Shown here in pieces: positions 18,093-27,764 of a stretch of DNA of 50,334 nucleotides; position 1 is the first letter of the stretch; the number at the start of each line of letters is the position of its first letter. The stretch is from Georgenia thermotolerans (GTDB lineage Bacteria > Actinomycetota > Actinomycetes > Actinomycetales > Actinomycetaceae). The position numbers and the translations under genes are program-made. The stretch spans positions 1-50,334 of the forward strand of contig NZ_VUKF01000035.1 in assembly GCF_009193185.1 (NCBI RefSeq), in the 5' to 3' direction. The notes beneath the pieces are model-generated. The model saw only the letters and a program-made list of their open reading frames with translations. It ran no database searches and was not told the DNA's origin.

Positions 18093-20381
18093 GTGCCAGG
18101 ACCGGCCACCACGCCCGAGGACGGCGCCAACGTCGCCACGACGACGCAGGCCGCCGTCGCCGAGGAGCAGGCCTACGTCGACAAGGTCTACGACCGGCTC
18201 GACGCGCTGCGGGCGGCCTACGGCGCCCGCCTGGCCGAGGTGCGCCTGGAGGGCCCGAGCGGGTCCCCCCAGAACCGCTCCGAGCGGGACGCGTTCGCGG
18301 CCCACTACGCCGACACCGTCGCCCGGCTCGACCAGGTGGAGAACCGGCTCGTCTTCGGCCGGCTGGACAGCCGCGGGGAGGAGCCGCGCTACGTCGGCCG
18401 CATCGGGCTGTCCGACGCCGAGCACAACCAGCTCCTGGTGGACTGGCGCGCGCCCAGCGCCCAGCCCTTCTACCAGGCCACCGCCGCCCACCCCGGCGAC
18501 GTCGTGCGCCGCCGCCACCTCATGACCCGGGCCCGCACCGTCGTCGGCGTCGAGGACGAGCTGCTCGACCACGAGCACCTCGACGAGGCGGTCGCCAGCG
18601 GCCTGACCGGCGAGGGGGCGCTCTTCGCCGCGATGTCGGCCGCCCGCGAGGGCCGCATGCACGACATCGTCGCCACCATCCAGGCCGAGCAGGACGCCGT
18701 CATCCGCTCCCCGCTCGACGGCGTCCTCGTGGTCCAGGGCGGGCCGGGCACGGGCAAGACCGCGGTGGCGCTGCACCGCGCGGCCTACCTGCTCTACGCC
18801 CACCGCGAGCGCCTGGAGCGCTCGGGCGTGCTGCTCGTGGGGCCCTCCCGGGTGTTCCTGCGCTACGTCGAGCAGGTGCTGCCCTCCCTGGGCGAGACCG
18901 ACGTGGTGTCCACCACGATGGCCGACCTGCTGCCCGGCACCACCGCCACGGCGGAGGACGCCGAGGACGTCGCCGCGGTCAAGGGCCGCGCCGCCATGGC
19001 ACAGGTGCTCGCCCGCGCCGTGCGCGGCCTGCAGCGGGTGCCCGAGCGGGTCCAGGAGCTCGACGTCGAGGGCAGCACGCTGCACCTGCAGCCCGAGCAG
19101 GTCCGCGCCGCCATGGCCCGCGCCCGCCGCAGCGGTCACCCGCACAACCAGGCGCGCGACACCTTCGTCCTGGCGATGCTCGACCACCTCGTGCGCGAGT
19201 ACGCCGGCGAGAAGGGCATCGAGGACGCCGCCGAGCGCGCCTACCTGACCGAGGACGTGCGCGGCGCCCGGGACGTGCGGGTGGCGCTGAACCTGTGCTG
19301 GATGCCGACGACGCCGCACGGCCTGCTCGAGCGGCTGTACGCCCGCCCGGACCTGCTGGCGCGGTACGCGCCGGGCATGTCGGCGGCGGACCGGGCCCTG
19401 CTGCACCGCCCGAAGGGCTCGCCGTGGACGGTGGCCGACGTGCCCCTGCTCGACGAGCTCGCCGAGCTGCTCGGCCACCACGAGCAGGCCGAGGCCCGCC
19501 GCGCCGACGCCGAGGCCAAGATCCAGGCCGCCGAGGAGCTGCGGTTCGCCCAGGAGGCGATCGCCTCCCAGGGCCTCGGCATGGGGCTGGTCACCGCGGA
19601 GATGCTCGCGGAGCGCTTCGCGGCCACCGGGCCCCGGCTCACCACCGCCGAGCGCGCCGCCGCCGACCGGACGTGGACCTACGGGCACATCGTCGTCGAC
19701 GAGGCCCAGGAGCTCTCCCCCATGGCGTGGCGGGCGCTGCTGCGCCGCTGCCCCGCCCGGTCGATGACCGTCGTCGGCGACCTCGCCCAGCGCAGCGGGC
19801 ACCGCCCCGCCGCCTCCTGGGAGCAGGTGCTCGGCCGCGCCGCCGGGGAGCACGTGCGCGAGGCCGTGCTCACCATCAGCTACCGCACCCCGGCCACCGT
19901 CATGGACACCGCGACCGCGGTGCTGGCCGCGCAGGGGGCGGCCCCCGCCTACCCGGTGCGCGCCGCCCGCGACCTGCCCGACGCGCTGGCCGTGACCCGG
20001 GCGGCGGACCTGCGCGGGCGCGTGGTCGACGTCGTGCGGGCCGAGCTCGAGCGGCTCGACGGCTCCGACGGCGTCGGCGCCGGCCGCGTCGCGGTGCTCA
20101 CCGGCGCCGGGCGCCGGGCCGAGGTGCGCGCCGCCCTGGCCGGCGACGAGGAGCTGCGCCGCGACCTGGCCCCCGCGGGGGCCGACCCGCTCGACGCGCG
20201 GGTCGCCGTCCTCGACACGCTCGAGGCCAAGGGGCTGGAGTTCGACACCGTCGTGCTCGTCGAGCCGGCCGAGGTGCTCGCCGGCGGGCCCGGCGACCTG
20301 TACGTGGCGATGACCCGGCCGACCCGCCGCCTGCACGTGGTGCACCGGGAGGACCTGCCGGCGGGCTTCCCGGCGGCCTGA
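18093..20381 (+). CDS. HelD-type RNA polymerase-associated ATPase / UvrD-like helicase
   Basis: A 762-residue superfamily 1 ATPase. The N-terminus (TTTQAAVAEEQAYVDKVYDR) is a long charged helix, as in HelD proteins, which push it into the RNA polymerase channels to release stalled enzyme. Motif I is VVQGGPGTGKTAVALHRA (about residues 213-230), followed by a long Ala/Glu-rich insertion and VVDEAQELSPMAWR (motif II). Late motifs include DTLEAKGLEFDTVV and DLYVAMTRPTRRL. The YVGRIGLSDAEHNQLLVDWR segment before motif I is typical of HelD and absent from UvrD/PcrA. The GTG start has AAGGAG five bases upstream. Confidence 0.87.
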   Translation: MPGPATTPEDGANVATTTQAAVAEEQAYVDKVYDRLDALRAAYGARLAEVRLEGPSGSPQNRSERDAFAAHYADTVARLDQVENRLVFGRLDSRGEEPRYVGRIGLSDAEHNQLLVDWRAPSAQPFYQATAAHPGDVVRRRHLMTRARTVVGVEDELLDHEHLDEAVASGLTGEGALFAAMSAAREGRMHDIVATIQAEQDAVIRSPLDGVLVVQGGPGTGKTAVALHRAAYLLYAHRERLERSGVLLVGPSRVFLRYVEQVLPSLGETDVVSTTMADLLPGTTATAEDAEDVAAVKGRAAMAQVLARAVRGLQRVPERVQELDVEGSTLHLQPEQVRAAMARARRSGHPHNQARDTFVLAMLDHLVREYAGEKGIEDAAERAYLTEDVRGARDVRVALNLCWMPTTPHGLLERLYARPDLLARYAPGMSAADRALLHRPKGSPWTVADVPLLDELAELLGHHEQAEARRADAEAKIQAAEELRFAQEAIASQGLGMGLVTAEMLAERFAATGPRLTTAERAAADRTWTYGHIVVDEAQELSPMAWRALLRRCPARSMTVVGDLAQRSGHRPAASWEQVLGRAAGEHVREAVLTISYRTPATVMDTATAVLAAQGAAPAYPVRAARDLPDALAVTRAADLRGRVVDVVRAELERLDGSDGVGAGRVAVLTGAGRRAEVRAALAGDEELRRDLAPAGADPLDARVAVLDTLEAKGLEFDTVVLVEPAEVLAGGPGDLYVAMTRPTRRLHVVHREDLPAGFPAA

Positions 20382-20434
20382 CCACCTGGCGGACACGGTT
20401 GCTCCGCATCGCGAGACGGGCGGACGATGGGCCG

Positions 20435-21655
20435 GTGGCACGCGCACTCCTCCTCGAAAATCCGCACACCAACGCCGACCCCGTCCTCGCCGCCGCCGGC
20501 GTCGAGGTCGTCCGGCACCCCGGCGCCATGGACGAGGACGAGCTCATCAAGGCCCTCGACGGCGTCGACATCCTGGGCATCCGCTCCACCACCCACGTGA
20601 CCGAGCGGGTCCTCGCCGCCCACCCGCAGCTGCTCACCATCGGCGCGTTCTGCATCGGGACGAACCAGATCGACCTGCGCGCGGCCGCGCGCCGCGGGGT
20701 CGCCGTCTTCAACGCCCCGTTCTCCAACACCCGCTCCGTCGTCGAGCTCGCCCTCGGCGAGATCATCGCGCTGACCCGGCGCCTCACGGTGCGGGACAAG
20801 GCGCTGCACGACGGCGTCTGGGACAAGTCGGCCGCGGGCTCGCACGAGGTGCGCGGGCGGACCCTGGGCATCGTCGGCTACGGCAACATCGGCACCCAGC
20901 TCTCCGTCGTGGCCGAGGCCCTGGGCCTGCGGGTGGTGTTCTACGACGTCGCCGAGAAGCTCGCGCTGGGCAACGCCCGCCGGATGAGCTCGCTCACCGA
21001 GCTGCTCAACGTCGCCGACATCGTCACGCTGCACGTCGACGGGCGCGCCGGCAACGCCGGGATGTTCGGCCGCGAGCAGTTCGAGCAGATGAAGCACGGC
21101 GCGATCTTCCTCAATCTCTCCCGCGGCTTCCTGGTCGACTACGCGGTGCTGCGCGAGAAGATCCTCGACGGCTCCCTGGCGGGGGCCGCCGTCGACGTCT
21201 TCCCCACCGAGCCCAAGCGCACCGGCGACCCGTTCGACTCCGAGCTGCGCGGCCTGCCCAACGTGATCCTCACCCCCCACGTGGGCGGCTCGACCCAGGA
21301 GGCCCAGGAGAACATCGGGCAGTTCGTCTCGGGCAAGCTCACCAAGTACCTCAGGTCGGGCGCGACCGACCTGTCGGTGAACCTGCCGCGGCTCTCGCTG
21401 CCGCCGTCGGACGCGGCCCGGTACCGCATCGCGTTCGTCCACCGCAACACCCCCGGCGTGCTGGCGCTCGTCAACCAGACCTTCGCCGAGTACGGGGCCA
21501 ACATCGACGGCCAGATCCTCGGCACGCTGGGTGAGATCGGTTACGTGGTCACCGACATCGGCTCCGAGCTGCCGCGTGAGGCCGTCGAGGCGGTGCGCCA
21601 GATGGAGGACACCCTGCGCCTGCGGGTGATGGTCCGTCCCAACCCCGAGGACTGA
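20435..21655 (+). CDS. serA: D-3-phosphoglycerate dehydrogenase
   Basis: Catalyses the first step of serine synthesis, oxidising 3-phosphoglycerate with NAD. The 406-residue product has the length and ACT-domain C-terminus of the E. coli-type enzyme rather than the ~530-residue mycobacterial form. Visible are GIRSTTHVTERVLAAHP, NAPFSNTRSVVELALGE, the NAD loop GIVGYGNIGTQ, NLSRGFLVD with the substrate Arg, and LTPHVGGSTQEAQ with the catalytic His. The last 70 residues (FVHRNTPGVLALVNQ) are the serine-sensing ACT domain. The GTG has no ribosome binding site; GACGAT ends 6 bases before it, suggesting a leaderless mRNA. Confidence 0.93.
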   Translation: MARALLLENPHTNADPVLAAAGVEVVRHPGAMDEDELIKALDGVDILGIRSTTHVTERVLAAHPQLLTIGAFCIGTNQIDLRAAARRGVAVFNAPFSNTRSVVELALGEIIALTRRLTVRDKALHDGVWDKSAAGSHEVRGRTLGIVGYGNIGTQLSVVAEALGLRVVFYDVAEKLALGNARRMSSLTELLNVADIVTLHVDGRAGNAGMFGREQFEQMKHGAIFLNLSRGFLVDYAVLREKILDGSLAGAAVDVFPTEPKRTGDPFDSELRGLPNVILTPHVGGSTQEAQENIGQFVSGKLTKYLRSGATDLSVNLPRLSLPPSDAARYRIAFVHRNTPGVLALVNQTFAEYGANIDGQILGTLGEIGYVVTDIGSELPREAVEAVRQMEDTLRLRVMVRPNPED

Positions 21656-21662
21656 GCGGCAG

Positions 21663-21668
21663 TACGGT
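21663..21668 (+). promoter_or_regulatory. -10 element TACGGT of a leaderless start
   Basis: TACGGT ends 6 bases before the ATG of the aldo/keto reductase gene. It lies within 13 bases of the serA stop. Confidence 0.45.
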
Positions 21669-21674
21669 CGGACC

Positions 21675-22709
<1,035 letters not shown>

Positions 22710-22711
22710 TC

Positions 22712-24394
22712 ATGACCACCGCTCCCGGGTCCCCGGCCCGCCCCCACTACGCCCCCGGCGTCCCGGCCGAGATCGTCGTGCCCGAGCACGGGGTGGACCG
22801 TCTCCTCGGGGAGGCCGCCGACCGCTTCGGGGCCCGGGTGGCGCTGGACTTCCTCGGCGCCGCCACGACGTACGCCGAGCTCGACGCGCAGGTGGCCCGG
22901 GCGGCGGGGATGCTCGCCGCCGCGGGGGTGCGGGCCGGGGACCGGGTGGCCCTCGTGCTGCCCAACTGCCCCCAGCACGTCGTGGCCTTCTACGCGGTGC
23001 TGCGGCTCGGCGCGGTCGTCGCCGAGCACAACCCGCTCGCCCCGCCCGCCGAGATCCAGGAGCAGCTGGACGCCCACGGCGCCACCGTGGTGGTGGCGTG
23101 GGAGAAGGCGCTCGACCGGGTCGCCCCGGGCGGTGACCGTCGCGGCCGCACCGTCTGGGCCGTCGACCTCACCGCCGCGCTGCCGCGCCGCTCCCGCCTG
23201 CTGCTGCGCCTGCCCCTCGCCGCCGCCCGGGCCCAGCGCGACGCGCTGCGCGGCCCGGTGCCGGCCGGGGTGCGCAGCTGGGAGGCGGACGTGCGCCGGG
23301 CCGCCCCGCTGCCGGCCGCGTATCCGCGCCCCGCCGGGTCCGACCTCGCCGTGCTCCTGCACACCGGCGGCACCACCGGCACGCCGAAGGCCGTGGCCCT
23401 CACCCACCGGAACCTGCTGGCCAACGTGGCCCAGGGCCGGGCCTGGGTGCAGGGGCTGCGGGACGGCGCGGAGACGTTCTACGCGGTGCTGCCCTTCTTC
23501 CACGCCTTCGGCCTGACCCTGTCCCTGACGTTCGCCGTGCGGATCGGTGCCACCCAGGTGGTGCTGCCCAAGTTCGACGTCGACATGGTCCTCGCCGCCA
23601 TGCGGCGCCGCCCGGCCAGCTTCTTCCCGGGCGTGCCGCCGATGTTCGACCGGATGGCCGCCGCCGCCGAGGAGCGCGGGGCGGACCTGTCCTCGGTGCG
23701 CTTCGCCATCTCCGGCGCCATGGCGCTGGACCCGGAGGTGGCGCGCCGGTGGGAGGCGGTCACCGGCGGGCTCATCGTCGAGGGCTACGGCATGACCGAG
23801 TGCTCCCCGGTCATCCTCGGCAACCCCTTCGGCCCCGGCCGGCGGCCCGGCGCGCTCGGGCTGCCGTTCCCCTCCACCGAGATCCGCATCGTGGACCCGG
23901 AGAACCCGGCCGCGGAGGTCGCGCCCGGGGAGGTGGGCGAGCTGCTGGTGCGCGGCCCGCAGGTCTTCGCCGGCTACTACGGCCGGCCCGAGGACACCGC
24001 CGAGGTGGTCCTCGACGGCGGGTGGCTGCGCACCGGGGACATCGTCCGCCTCGACGACGGCTTCGTCGTCCTGGCCGACCGGCGCAAGGAGCTGATCATC
24101 TCCGGCGGGTTCAACGTCTACCCCTCCCAGGTCGAGGACGCGGTGCGCTCGATGCCCGGGGTGAGCGACGTGGCCGTCGTCGGCCTGCCCGACGGCGCCC
24201 GCGGGGAATCGGTGGTCGCCGCGCTCGTGCTCGAGCCGGGCGCCCGGGTGGACCTCGAGGCCGTGCGCCGCTGGACCCACGAGCGGCTCTCGCACTACGC
24301 CATGCCGCGGCGCATCGCGGTGCTCGAGGAGCTGCCCCGCTCCCAGCTCGGCAAGGTGCTGCGCCGGAAGGTGCGCGACCAGCTGCTCGACTGA
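22712..24394 (+). CDS. Long-chain fatty acid:CoA ligase (AMP-binding family)
   Basis: ANL-superfamily enzyme of 560 residues that activates a fatty acid as acyl-AMP and transfers it to CoA. The P-loop LLHTGGTTGTPKAVALTH lies near residues 212-229, YGMTECSPVILGNPFG is the A5 motif, GGWLRTGDIVRLDDG the A7 motif, and KELIISGGFNVYPSQVED the hinge with the swivel. The C-terminal catalytic lysine is in RSQLGKVLRRKVRDQ. Substrate chain length is not decided by sequence. It starts 2 bases after the reductase stop and is probably co-transcribed with it. Confidence 0.9.
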   Translation: MTTAPGSPARPHYAPGVPAEIVVPEHGVDRLLGEAADRFGARVALDFLGAATTYAELDAQVARAAGMLAAAGVRAGDRVALVLPNCPQHVVAFYAVLRLGAVVAEHNPLAPPAEIQEQLDAHGATVVVAWEKALDRVAPGGDRRGRTVWAVDLTAALPRRSRLLLRLPLAAARAQRDALRGPVPAGVRSWEADVRRAAPLPAAYPRPAGSDLAVLLHTGGTTGTPKAVALTHRNLLANVAQGRAWVQGLRDGAETFYAVLPFFHAFGLTLSLTFAVRIGATQVVLPKFDVDMVLAAMRRRPASFFPGVPPMFDRMAAAAEERGADLSSVRFAISGAMALDPEVARRWEAVTGGLIVEGYGMTECSPVILGNPFGPGRRPGALGLPFPSTEIRIVDPENPAAEVAPGEVGELLVRGPQVFAGYYGRPEDTAEVVLDGGWLRTGDIVRLDDGFVVLADRRKELIISGGFNVYPSQVEDAVRSMPGVSDVAVVGLPDGARGESVVAALVLEPGARVDLEAVRRWTHERLSHYAMPRRIAVLEELPRSQLGKVLRRKVRDQLLD

Positions 24395-24455
24395 GCGCCC
24401 TGCTCGACCGAGCGCCGGCGGCGCCTCCGCGGCGGCCGGTCGCCTCTCCGCGGAA

Positions 24456-24495
24456 CCGTCGGCGGTGGCGGCTTCCCCTCCGCCACCACCGACGG
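24456..24495. terminator. Shared terminator between fadD-like gene and nrdR
   Basis: Sixteen-base stem with one mismatch (CCGTCGGCGGTGGCGG / CCGCCACCACCGACGG) and an 8-base loop CTTCCCCT. It lies 2 bases beyond the nrdR stop and 61 bases after the convergent plus-strand gene. Confidence 0.75.
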
Positions 24496-24497
24496 CG

Positions 24498-25100
24498 TCA
24501 GTGGGCCGGAGCCTGCGCGGGCTCCTCGGCTGCGCCCAGGCTAGCGGAGCCGGTGCCGGTTTCGGCGCCGGTTGGCGATGCGGTCCCGGCCGGCGCCGTC
24601 GTCGCGCTCGACGCAGCGCCGGGCTCGGCGTCCTCACCCGCCGCGCGGGCGGCGGTGTGCTCGGCCCGCAGGGTGGCGATGGCCGCCTCGAAGTCCTCGA
24701 GGGAGCTGAAGGAGGAGTAGACGCTGGCGAAGCGGAGGTAGGCGACCTCGTCGAGCTGGCGCAGCGGGCCGAGGATGGCCAGGCCGATCTCGTGCGCGTC
24801 GATCTGGGCGGCGCCGCTCGCGCGCACCGCCTCCTCGACCTGCTGGGCCAGCAGGGCGAGGTCGTCGTCGGACACGGGCCGGCCCTGGCACGCCTTGCGC
24901 ACGCCGGCGACCACCTTGTCGCGGCTGAACGGCTCGCTCGCCCCGGAGCGCTTGACCACCGTGAGGCTGGAGGTCTCCAGCGTGGTGAACCGCCGCCCGC
25001 AGCTGGGGCACTGGCGCCGACGCCGGATGGACGCGCCGTCCTCCGCCGTCCGGGAGTCGATCACGCGTGAGTCGGCGTGACGACAGTATGGGCAGTGCAC
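24498..25100 (-). CDS. nrdR: NrdR, ribonucleotide reductase repressor, with long C-terminal tail
   Basis: Zinc-ribbon and ATP-cone repressor that senses dATP/ATP and controls nrd genes. The start [17 protein letters not shown] carries the first zinc cysteine pair, and [13 protein letters not shown] the second. The ATP-cone domain follows ([24 protein letters not shown]). The core ends near ATLRAEH at about residue 150, the usual family length; 50 further Ala/Gly/Thr-rich residues form an extra tail. The GTG at 25100 has GGAGGAG 7 bases upstream; the longer in-frame extension has no family match. Its neighbour order with the LysM gene and lexA is conserved in actinobacteria. Confidence 0.95.
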   Translation of the reverse strand: MHCPYCRHADSRVIDSRTAEDGASIRRRRQCPSCGRRFTTLETSSLTVVKRSGASEPFSRDKVVAGVRKACQGRPVSDDDLALLAQQVEEAVRASGAAQIDAHEIGLAILGPLRQLDEVAYLRFASVYSSFSSLEDFEAAIATLRAEHTAARAAGEDAEPGAASSATTAPAGTASPTGAETGTGSASLGAAEEPAQAPAH

Positions 25101-25245
25101 CTCGCAGCTCCTCCCTGCACCCGCGGCTCGCGGCCGCGGTCCCGGCGCGGCCGGTCCGGCCGCACCGGCGGCGCGATCTCGCGTCGCCGGTCTCATCATC
25201 CCACCCCGCCGGGGGCCGGGGCCGCGGTCCGCGCGCCGCCGGCGG

Positions 25246-25707
25246 TCAGCGGGCCGGGACGAGCAGCTGCTGGCCGGCGCGGAGCTGGTGCTCGCCGAGG
25301 TCGTTGAGGGCGGCGATCGTGGCGACGACGTCGCGGACGTCCTCGCCCGGACGCGCCACCTCGCTCGCCACCGCCCACAAGGTGTCCCCCGCCGCGACCG
25401 TCACGGTGGCCACGTCCTCGGCGGCCGGCGCCGCGACCGCCGAGCCGGCCGCGCTGCCGAGCCCGACCGCCACCGCGGCGGCGGCCACCAGCGCGAGCGT
25501 GGCCACCACGCGGCGCCCGAGCGCGGTCAGGCGCAGCGGGGCGGCCGGCGCCGGGCGCGCCGCCGTGGGCGCGGGGACGGGGACGAAGCCGGGGCCGACC
25601 ACCTGCAGGTGGGCGCGGGCGACGGATGCGCGGGGGGTCGGCCGGGCCGGACGGGCCGGGCGGGCGGGGGCGGGCCGCCACGCGGGCTGCGCGACCAGTG
25701 CACTCAT
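25246..25707 (-). CDS. LysM-domain membrane protein, SOS-controlled division inhibitor candidate
   Basis: A 153-residue bitopic protein. An Ala/Pro/Arg-rich cytoplasmic part (about 1-70) is followed by one membrane helix ([20 protein letters not shown]) and an extracellular LysM domain beginning [17 protein letters not shown] and ending [12 protein letters not shown], which binds peptidoglycan glycans. Its divergent position next to lexA and upstream of nrdR is that of ChiZ (Rv2719c) in M. tuberculosis, and functional counterparts of the division suppressors DivS and YneA. Two LexA boxes cover its start region. That it halts division after DNA damage is inference. The ATG has AGGAGGAG five bases upstream. 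Confidence 0.88.
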   Translation of the reverse strand: MSALVAQPAWRPAPARPARPARPTPRASVARAHLQVVGPGFVPVPAPTAARPAPAAPLRLTALGRRVVATLALVAAAAVAVGLGSAAGSAVAAPAAEDVATVTVAAGDTLWAVASEVARPGEDVRDVVATIAALNDLGEHQLRAGQQLLVPAR

Positions 25708-25719
25708 GACCACTCCTCC

Positions 25720-25735
25720 TCGAACGGATGTTCGT
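25720..25735. promoter_or_regulatory. LexA box 1 (LysM gene side)
   Basis: TCGAACGGATGTTCGT differs from the actinobacterial SOS consensus TCGAAC-N4-GTTCGA at one position. It lies 13-28 bases upstream of the LysM ATG and shares one base with box 2, so two LexA dimers could sit side by side on the promoter start region. Confidence 0.8.
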
Positions 25736-25750
25736 CGAACGTCTGTGCGA
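25735..25750. promoter_or_regulatory. LexA box 2
   Basis: TCGAACGTCTGTGCGA has one mismatch to TCGAAC-N4-GTTCGA. It covers the predicted transcription start of the LysM gene (about 25745). Confidence 0.65.
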
Positions 25751-25751
25751 C

Positions 25752-25780
25752 AGAGTAGGGGCACCCGGGCGTCTTGTCGA
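25752..25780 (-). promoter_or_regulatory. LysM gene promoter
   Basis: On the minus strand TCGACA (25780-25775) is followed by a 17-base spacer and TACTCT (25757-25752). LexA boxes 1 and 2 lie immediately downstream, so LexA would block initiation or early elongation. Confidence 0.6.
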
Positions 25781-25788
25781 GACACACC

Positions 25789-25804
25789 TCGAACAATTGT
25801 TTGA
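25789..25804. promoter_or_regulatory. LexA box 3 (lexA autoregulation)
   Basis: TCGAACAATTGTTTGA has one mismatch to TCGAAC-N4-GTTCGA. It overlaps the first four bases of the lexA -35 element. Confidence 0.82.
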
Positions 25805-25829
25805 GATCGTGCCCCGGGGCTTCTACGCT
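25801..25829 (+). promoter_or_regulatory. lexA promoter
   Basis: TTGAGA (25801-25806), a 17-base spacer and TACGCT (25824-25829). Transcription would begin near 25836 and give a leader of about 90 bases before the GTG at 25929. Confidence 0.65.
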
Positions 25830-25928
25830 GACGTCGAGAGCCCATCACCGACCACTGACATCGGCGGATTTCCACAACGATCCGCCGCCGGCCGACACCG
25901 CCGCCGCGGTGCGGGAAGGATCGCCGTC

Positions 25929-26627
25929 GTGAGCACCGTCGAGGAACCGATGCAGAGGCAGTCCGCCGGCGACGGCGGACTCACCGAGCGCCAGCGGCTG
26001 ATCCTGGCCACCATCCGGTCGGCCGTGGCCGAGCGCGGCTACCCGCCGAGCATGCGCGAGATCGGCGAGGCGGTCGGGCTGACCAGCCCGTCGTCGGTCA
26101 AGCACCAGCTCGGCGTGCTCGAGCGCAAGGGCTACGTGCGCCGCGACCCCAACCGGCCGCGGGCCATCGAGCTCATCGACCAGGTCGGCGCCCGGGCCTC
26201 GAGCGTGACCGGCCCCGTGGCGGCGTTCGACGCCGAGGGGCTGCGCACCGGCCCGGCGACCCTGGTGCCGGTGGTCGGCCGCATCGCCGCGGGCGGCCCG
26301 ATCCTGGCCGAGCAGGCGGTGGAGGACGTCTTCCCCCTGCCGCGCCAGCTCGTCGGCGACGGCGAGCTGTTCCTGCTCCGGGTGGTGGGCGAGTCGATGA
26401 TCGACGCCGCCATCTGCGACGGGGACTGGGTGGTGGTCCGCCGTCAGCCGGTGGCCGAGAACGGCGAGATCGTCGCGGCGATGATCGACGGCGAGGCCAC
26501 CGTCAAGACCTTCCAGCGCCGCGACGGCCACGTCTGGCTGCTGCCGCAGAACCCCGCCTTCTCCCCCATCCCGGGCGACGCGGCCCAGGTGCTCGGGCGC
26601 GTGGTGACGGTGCTGCGCAGCCTCTGA
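25929..26627 (+). CDS. lexA: LexA, SOS repressor
   Basis: Self-cleaving repressor of the DNA-damage response, 232 residues. The N-terminal winged helix ([20 protein letters not shown] and [20 protein letters not shown]) binds the SOS boxes. The C-terminal peptidase has the scissile Ala121-Gly122 in [12 protein letters not shown], nucleophile Ser156 in [15 protein letters not shown] and Lys193 in [11 protein letters not shown]. The GTG at 25929 has AAGGA eight bases upstream; ATG at 25950 (MQRQ) is an alternative, and the long upstream extension crosses the LexA boxes. The 3' end meets the convergent ldh gene with 4 bases between stops. Confidence 0.97.
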   Translation: MSTVEEPMQRQSAGDGGLTERQRLILATIRSAVAERGYPPSMREIGEAVGLTSPSSVKHQLGVLERKGYVRRDPNRPRAIELIDQVGARASSVTGPVAAFDAEGLRTGPATLVPVVGRIAAGGPILAEQAVEDVFPLPRQLVGDGELFLLRVVGESMIDAAICDGDWVVVRRQPVAENGEIVAAMIDGEATVKTFQRRDGHVWLLPQNPAFSPIPGDAAQVLGRVVTVLRSL

Positions 26628-26631
26628 GGAG

Positions 26632-27636
26632 TCAGAAGCCGAACTGGCGGGCCACGGCGCGGATCGCCTCGGCGCTCTGCACCAGCCCGTGCCGCTCCCG
26701 CTCGGTGACCACCGGCACGAGGCGACGGCCCACGCCGTCGTGCCCGACGACGGTCGGCACCGACATGCACACGTCGGAGATCTCCAGGTAGTCCTCGAGC
26801 AGCGAGGAGACCGACAGGACGCGGTGCTCGTTGCGCATGACGGCCTCGATGATGCGCACCACCGCCAGCCCGACGGCGTAGTTCGTCGCGCCCTTGCCGG
26901 CGATGATCTTGTAGGCCGACTGCACCACCTCGGTGGCGATCGCGGCGCGCATCTCCTCGTCGAGCATCCGCCCGTCGCGGGTGGGGCCCCACTGCAGCAG
27001 CGGCACCGCGCCGATCATCGCCGAGCTCCACAGCGGCAGCTCGGAGTCTCCGTGCTCGCCGGCCATGTACGCGTGCACGCTCTGGACCGCGACGCCGCAG
27101 GCCCGGGCGACGAGGTAGCGCAGCCGGGAGGTGTCGAGCACCGTGCCGGAGCCGAAGAACTGGTGCTGGGGCAGCCCGGAGATCTTCAGGCCGGCGTAGG
27201 TGACCACGTCCACCGGGTTGGCCACCATGACGTAGACGGCGTGCGGGGCCACCTCGACCAGCTGGGGCACCAGGGTGCGCATGATGTCGATCGTCGCCCC
27301 GGCGAGGTCGAGGCGGGACTGGCCCGGCTTCTGCCGGGCGCCGGCGGTGATGACGACGACGTCGGCGCCGGCGCAGATGGCGACGTCGTCGGAGCCGCGC
27401 ACCGAGCCCATGGGGGTGAACTGGATGCCGTGGGCGATGTCCATCGCCTGCGCCTCGACCTTGTCCCGGTTGCGGTCGAACAGGACGACCTCCCGGGCCG
27501 CGCCGCGCAGCAGACAGGCGTAGGCGAGCGTCGAGCCGACGGCGCCGGCGCCGACGATGGCGACCTTGCTCGACCGGCGCTCGCCCCGGCTGTCGCCCGC
27601 GAGCTCGTCGCGCCCGACCTCGTCGGCCTCGGTCAT
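26632..27636 (-). CDS. ldh: L-lactate dehydrogenase
   Basis: NAD-dependent L-lactate dehydrogenase of 334 residues that interconverts pyruvate and lactate. The nucleotide loop VAIVGAGAVGSTLAYACLL begins near residue 24, DRNRDKVEAQAMDIAHG follows, TAGARQKPGQSRLDL carries the Gln and Arg that favour pyruvate over oxaloacetate, and MAGEHGDSELPLW contains the catalytic His. The Gln after GAR separates it from malate dehydrogenase, which has Arg there. The ATG has a GGGGGG stretch upstream as a modest ribosome binding site. Confidence 0.93.
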   Translation of the reverse strand: MTEADEVGRDELAGDSRGERRSSKVAIVGAGAVGSTLAYACLLRGAAREVVLFDRNRDKVEAQAMDIAHGIQFTPMGSVRGSDDVAICAGADVVVITAGARQKPGQSRLDLAGATIDIMRTLVPQLVEVAPHAVYVMVANPVDVVTYAGLKISGLPQHQFFGSGTVLDTSRLRYLVARACGVAVQSVHAYMAGEHGDSELPLWSSAMIGAVPLLQWGPTRDGRMLDEEMRAAIATEVVQSAYKIIAGKGATNYAVGLAVVRIIEAVMRNEHRVLSVSSLLEDYLEISDVCMSVPTVVGHDGVGRRLVPVVTERERHGLVQSAEAIRAVARQFGF

Positions 27637-27764
27637 GGATCCCCCCGGGGTGGTTGGCGGACAGTTCTGGCCCCACCCTACGAGGACGGCGCCACCGGCG
27701 GCCCGGCGAGCCGCCGCGACGGCCCCGGCAGCCGCGTCAGGCCGGCTGTGGACGACGCGCCCGC

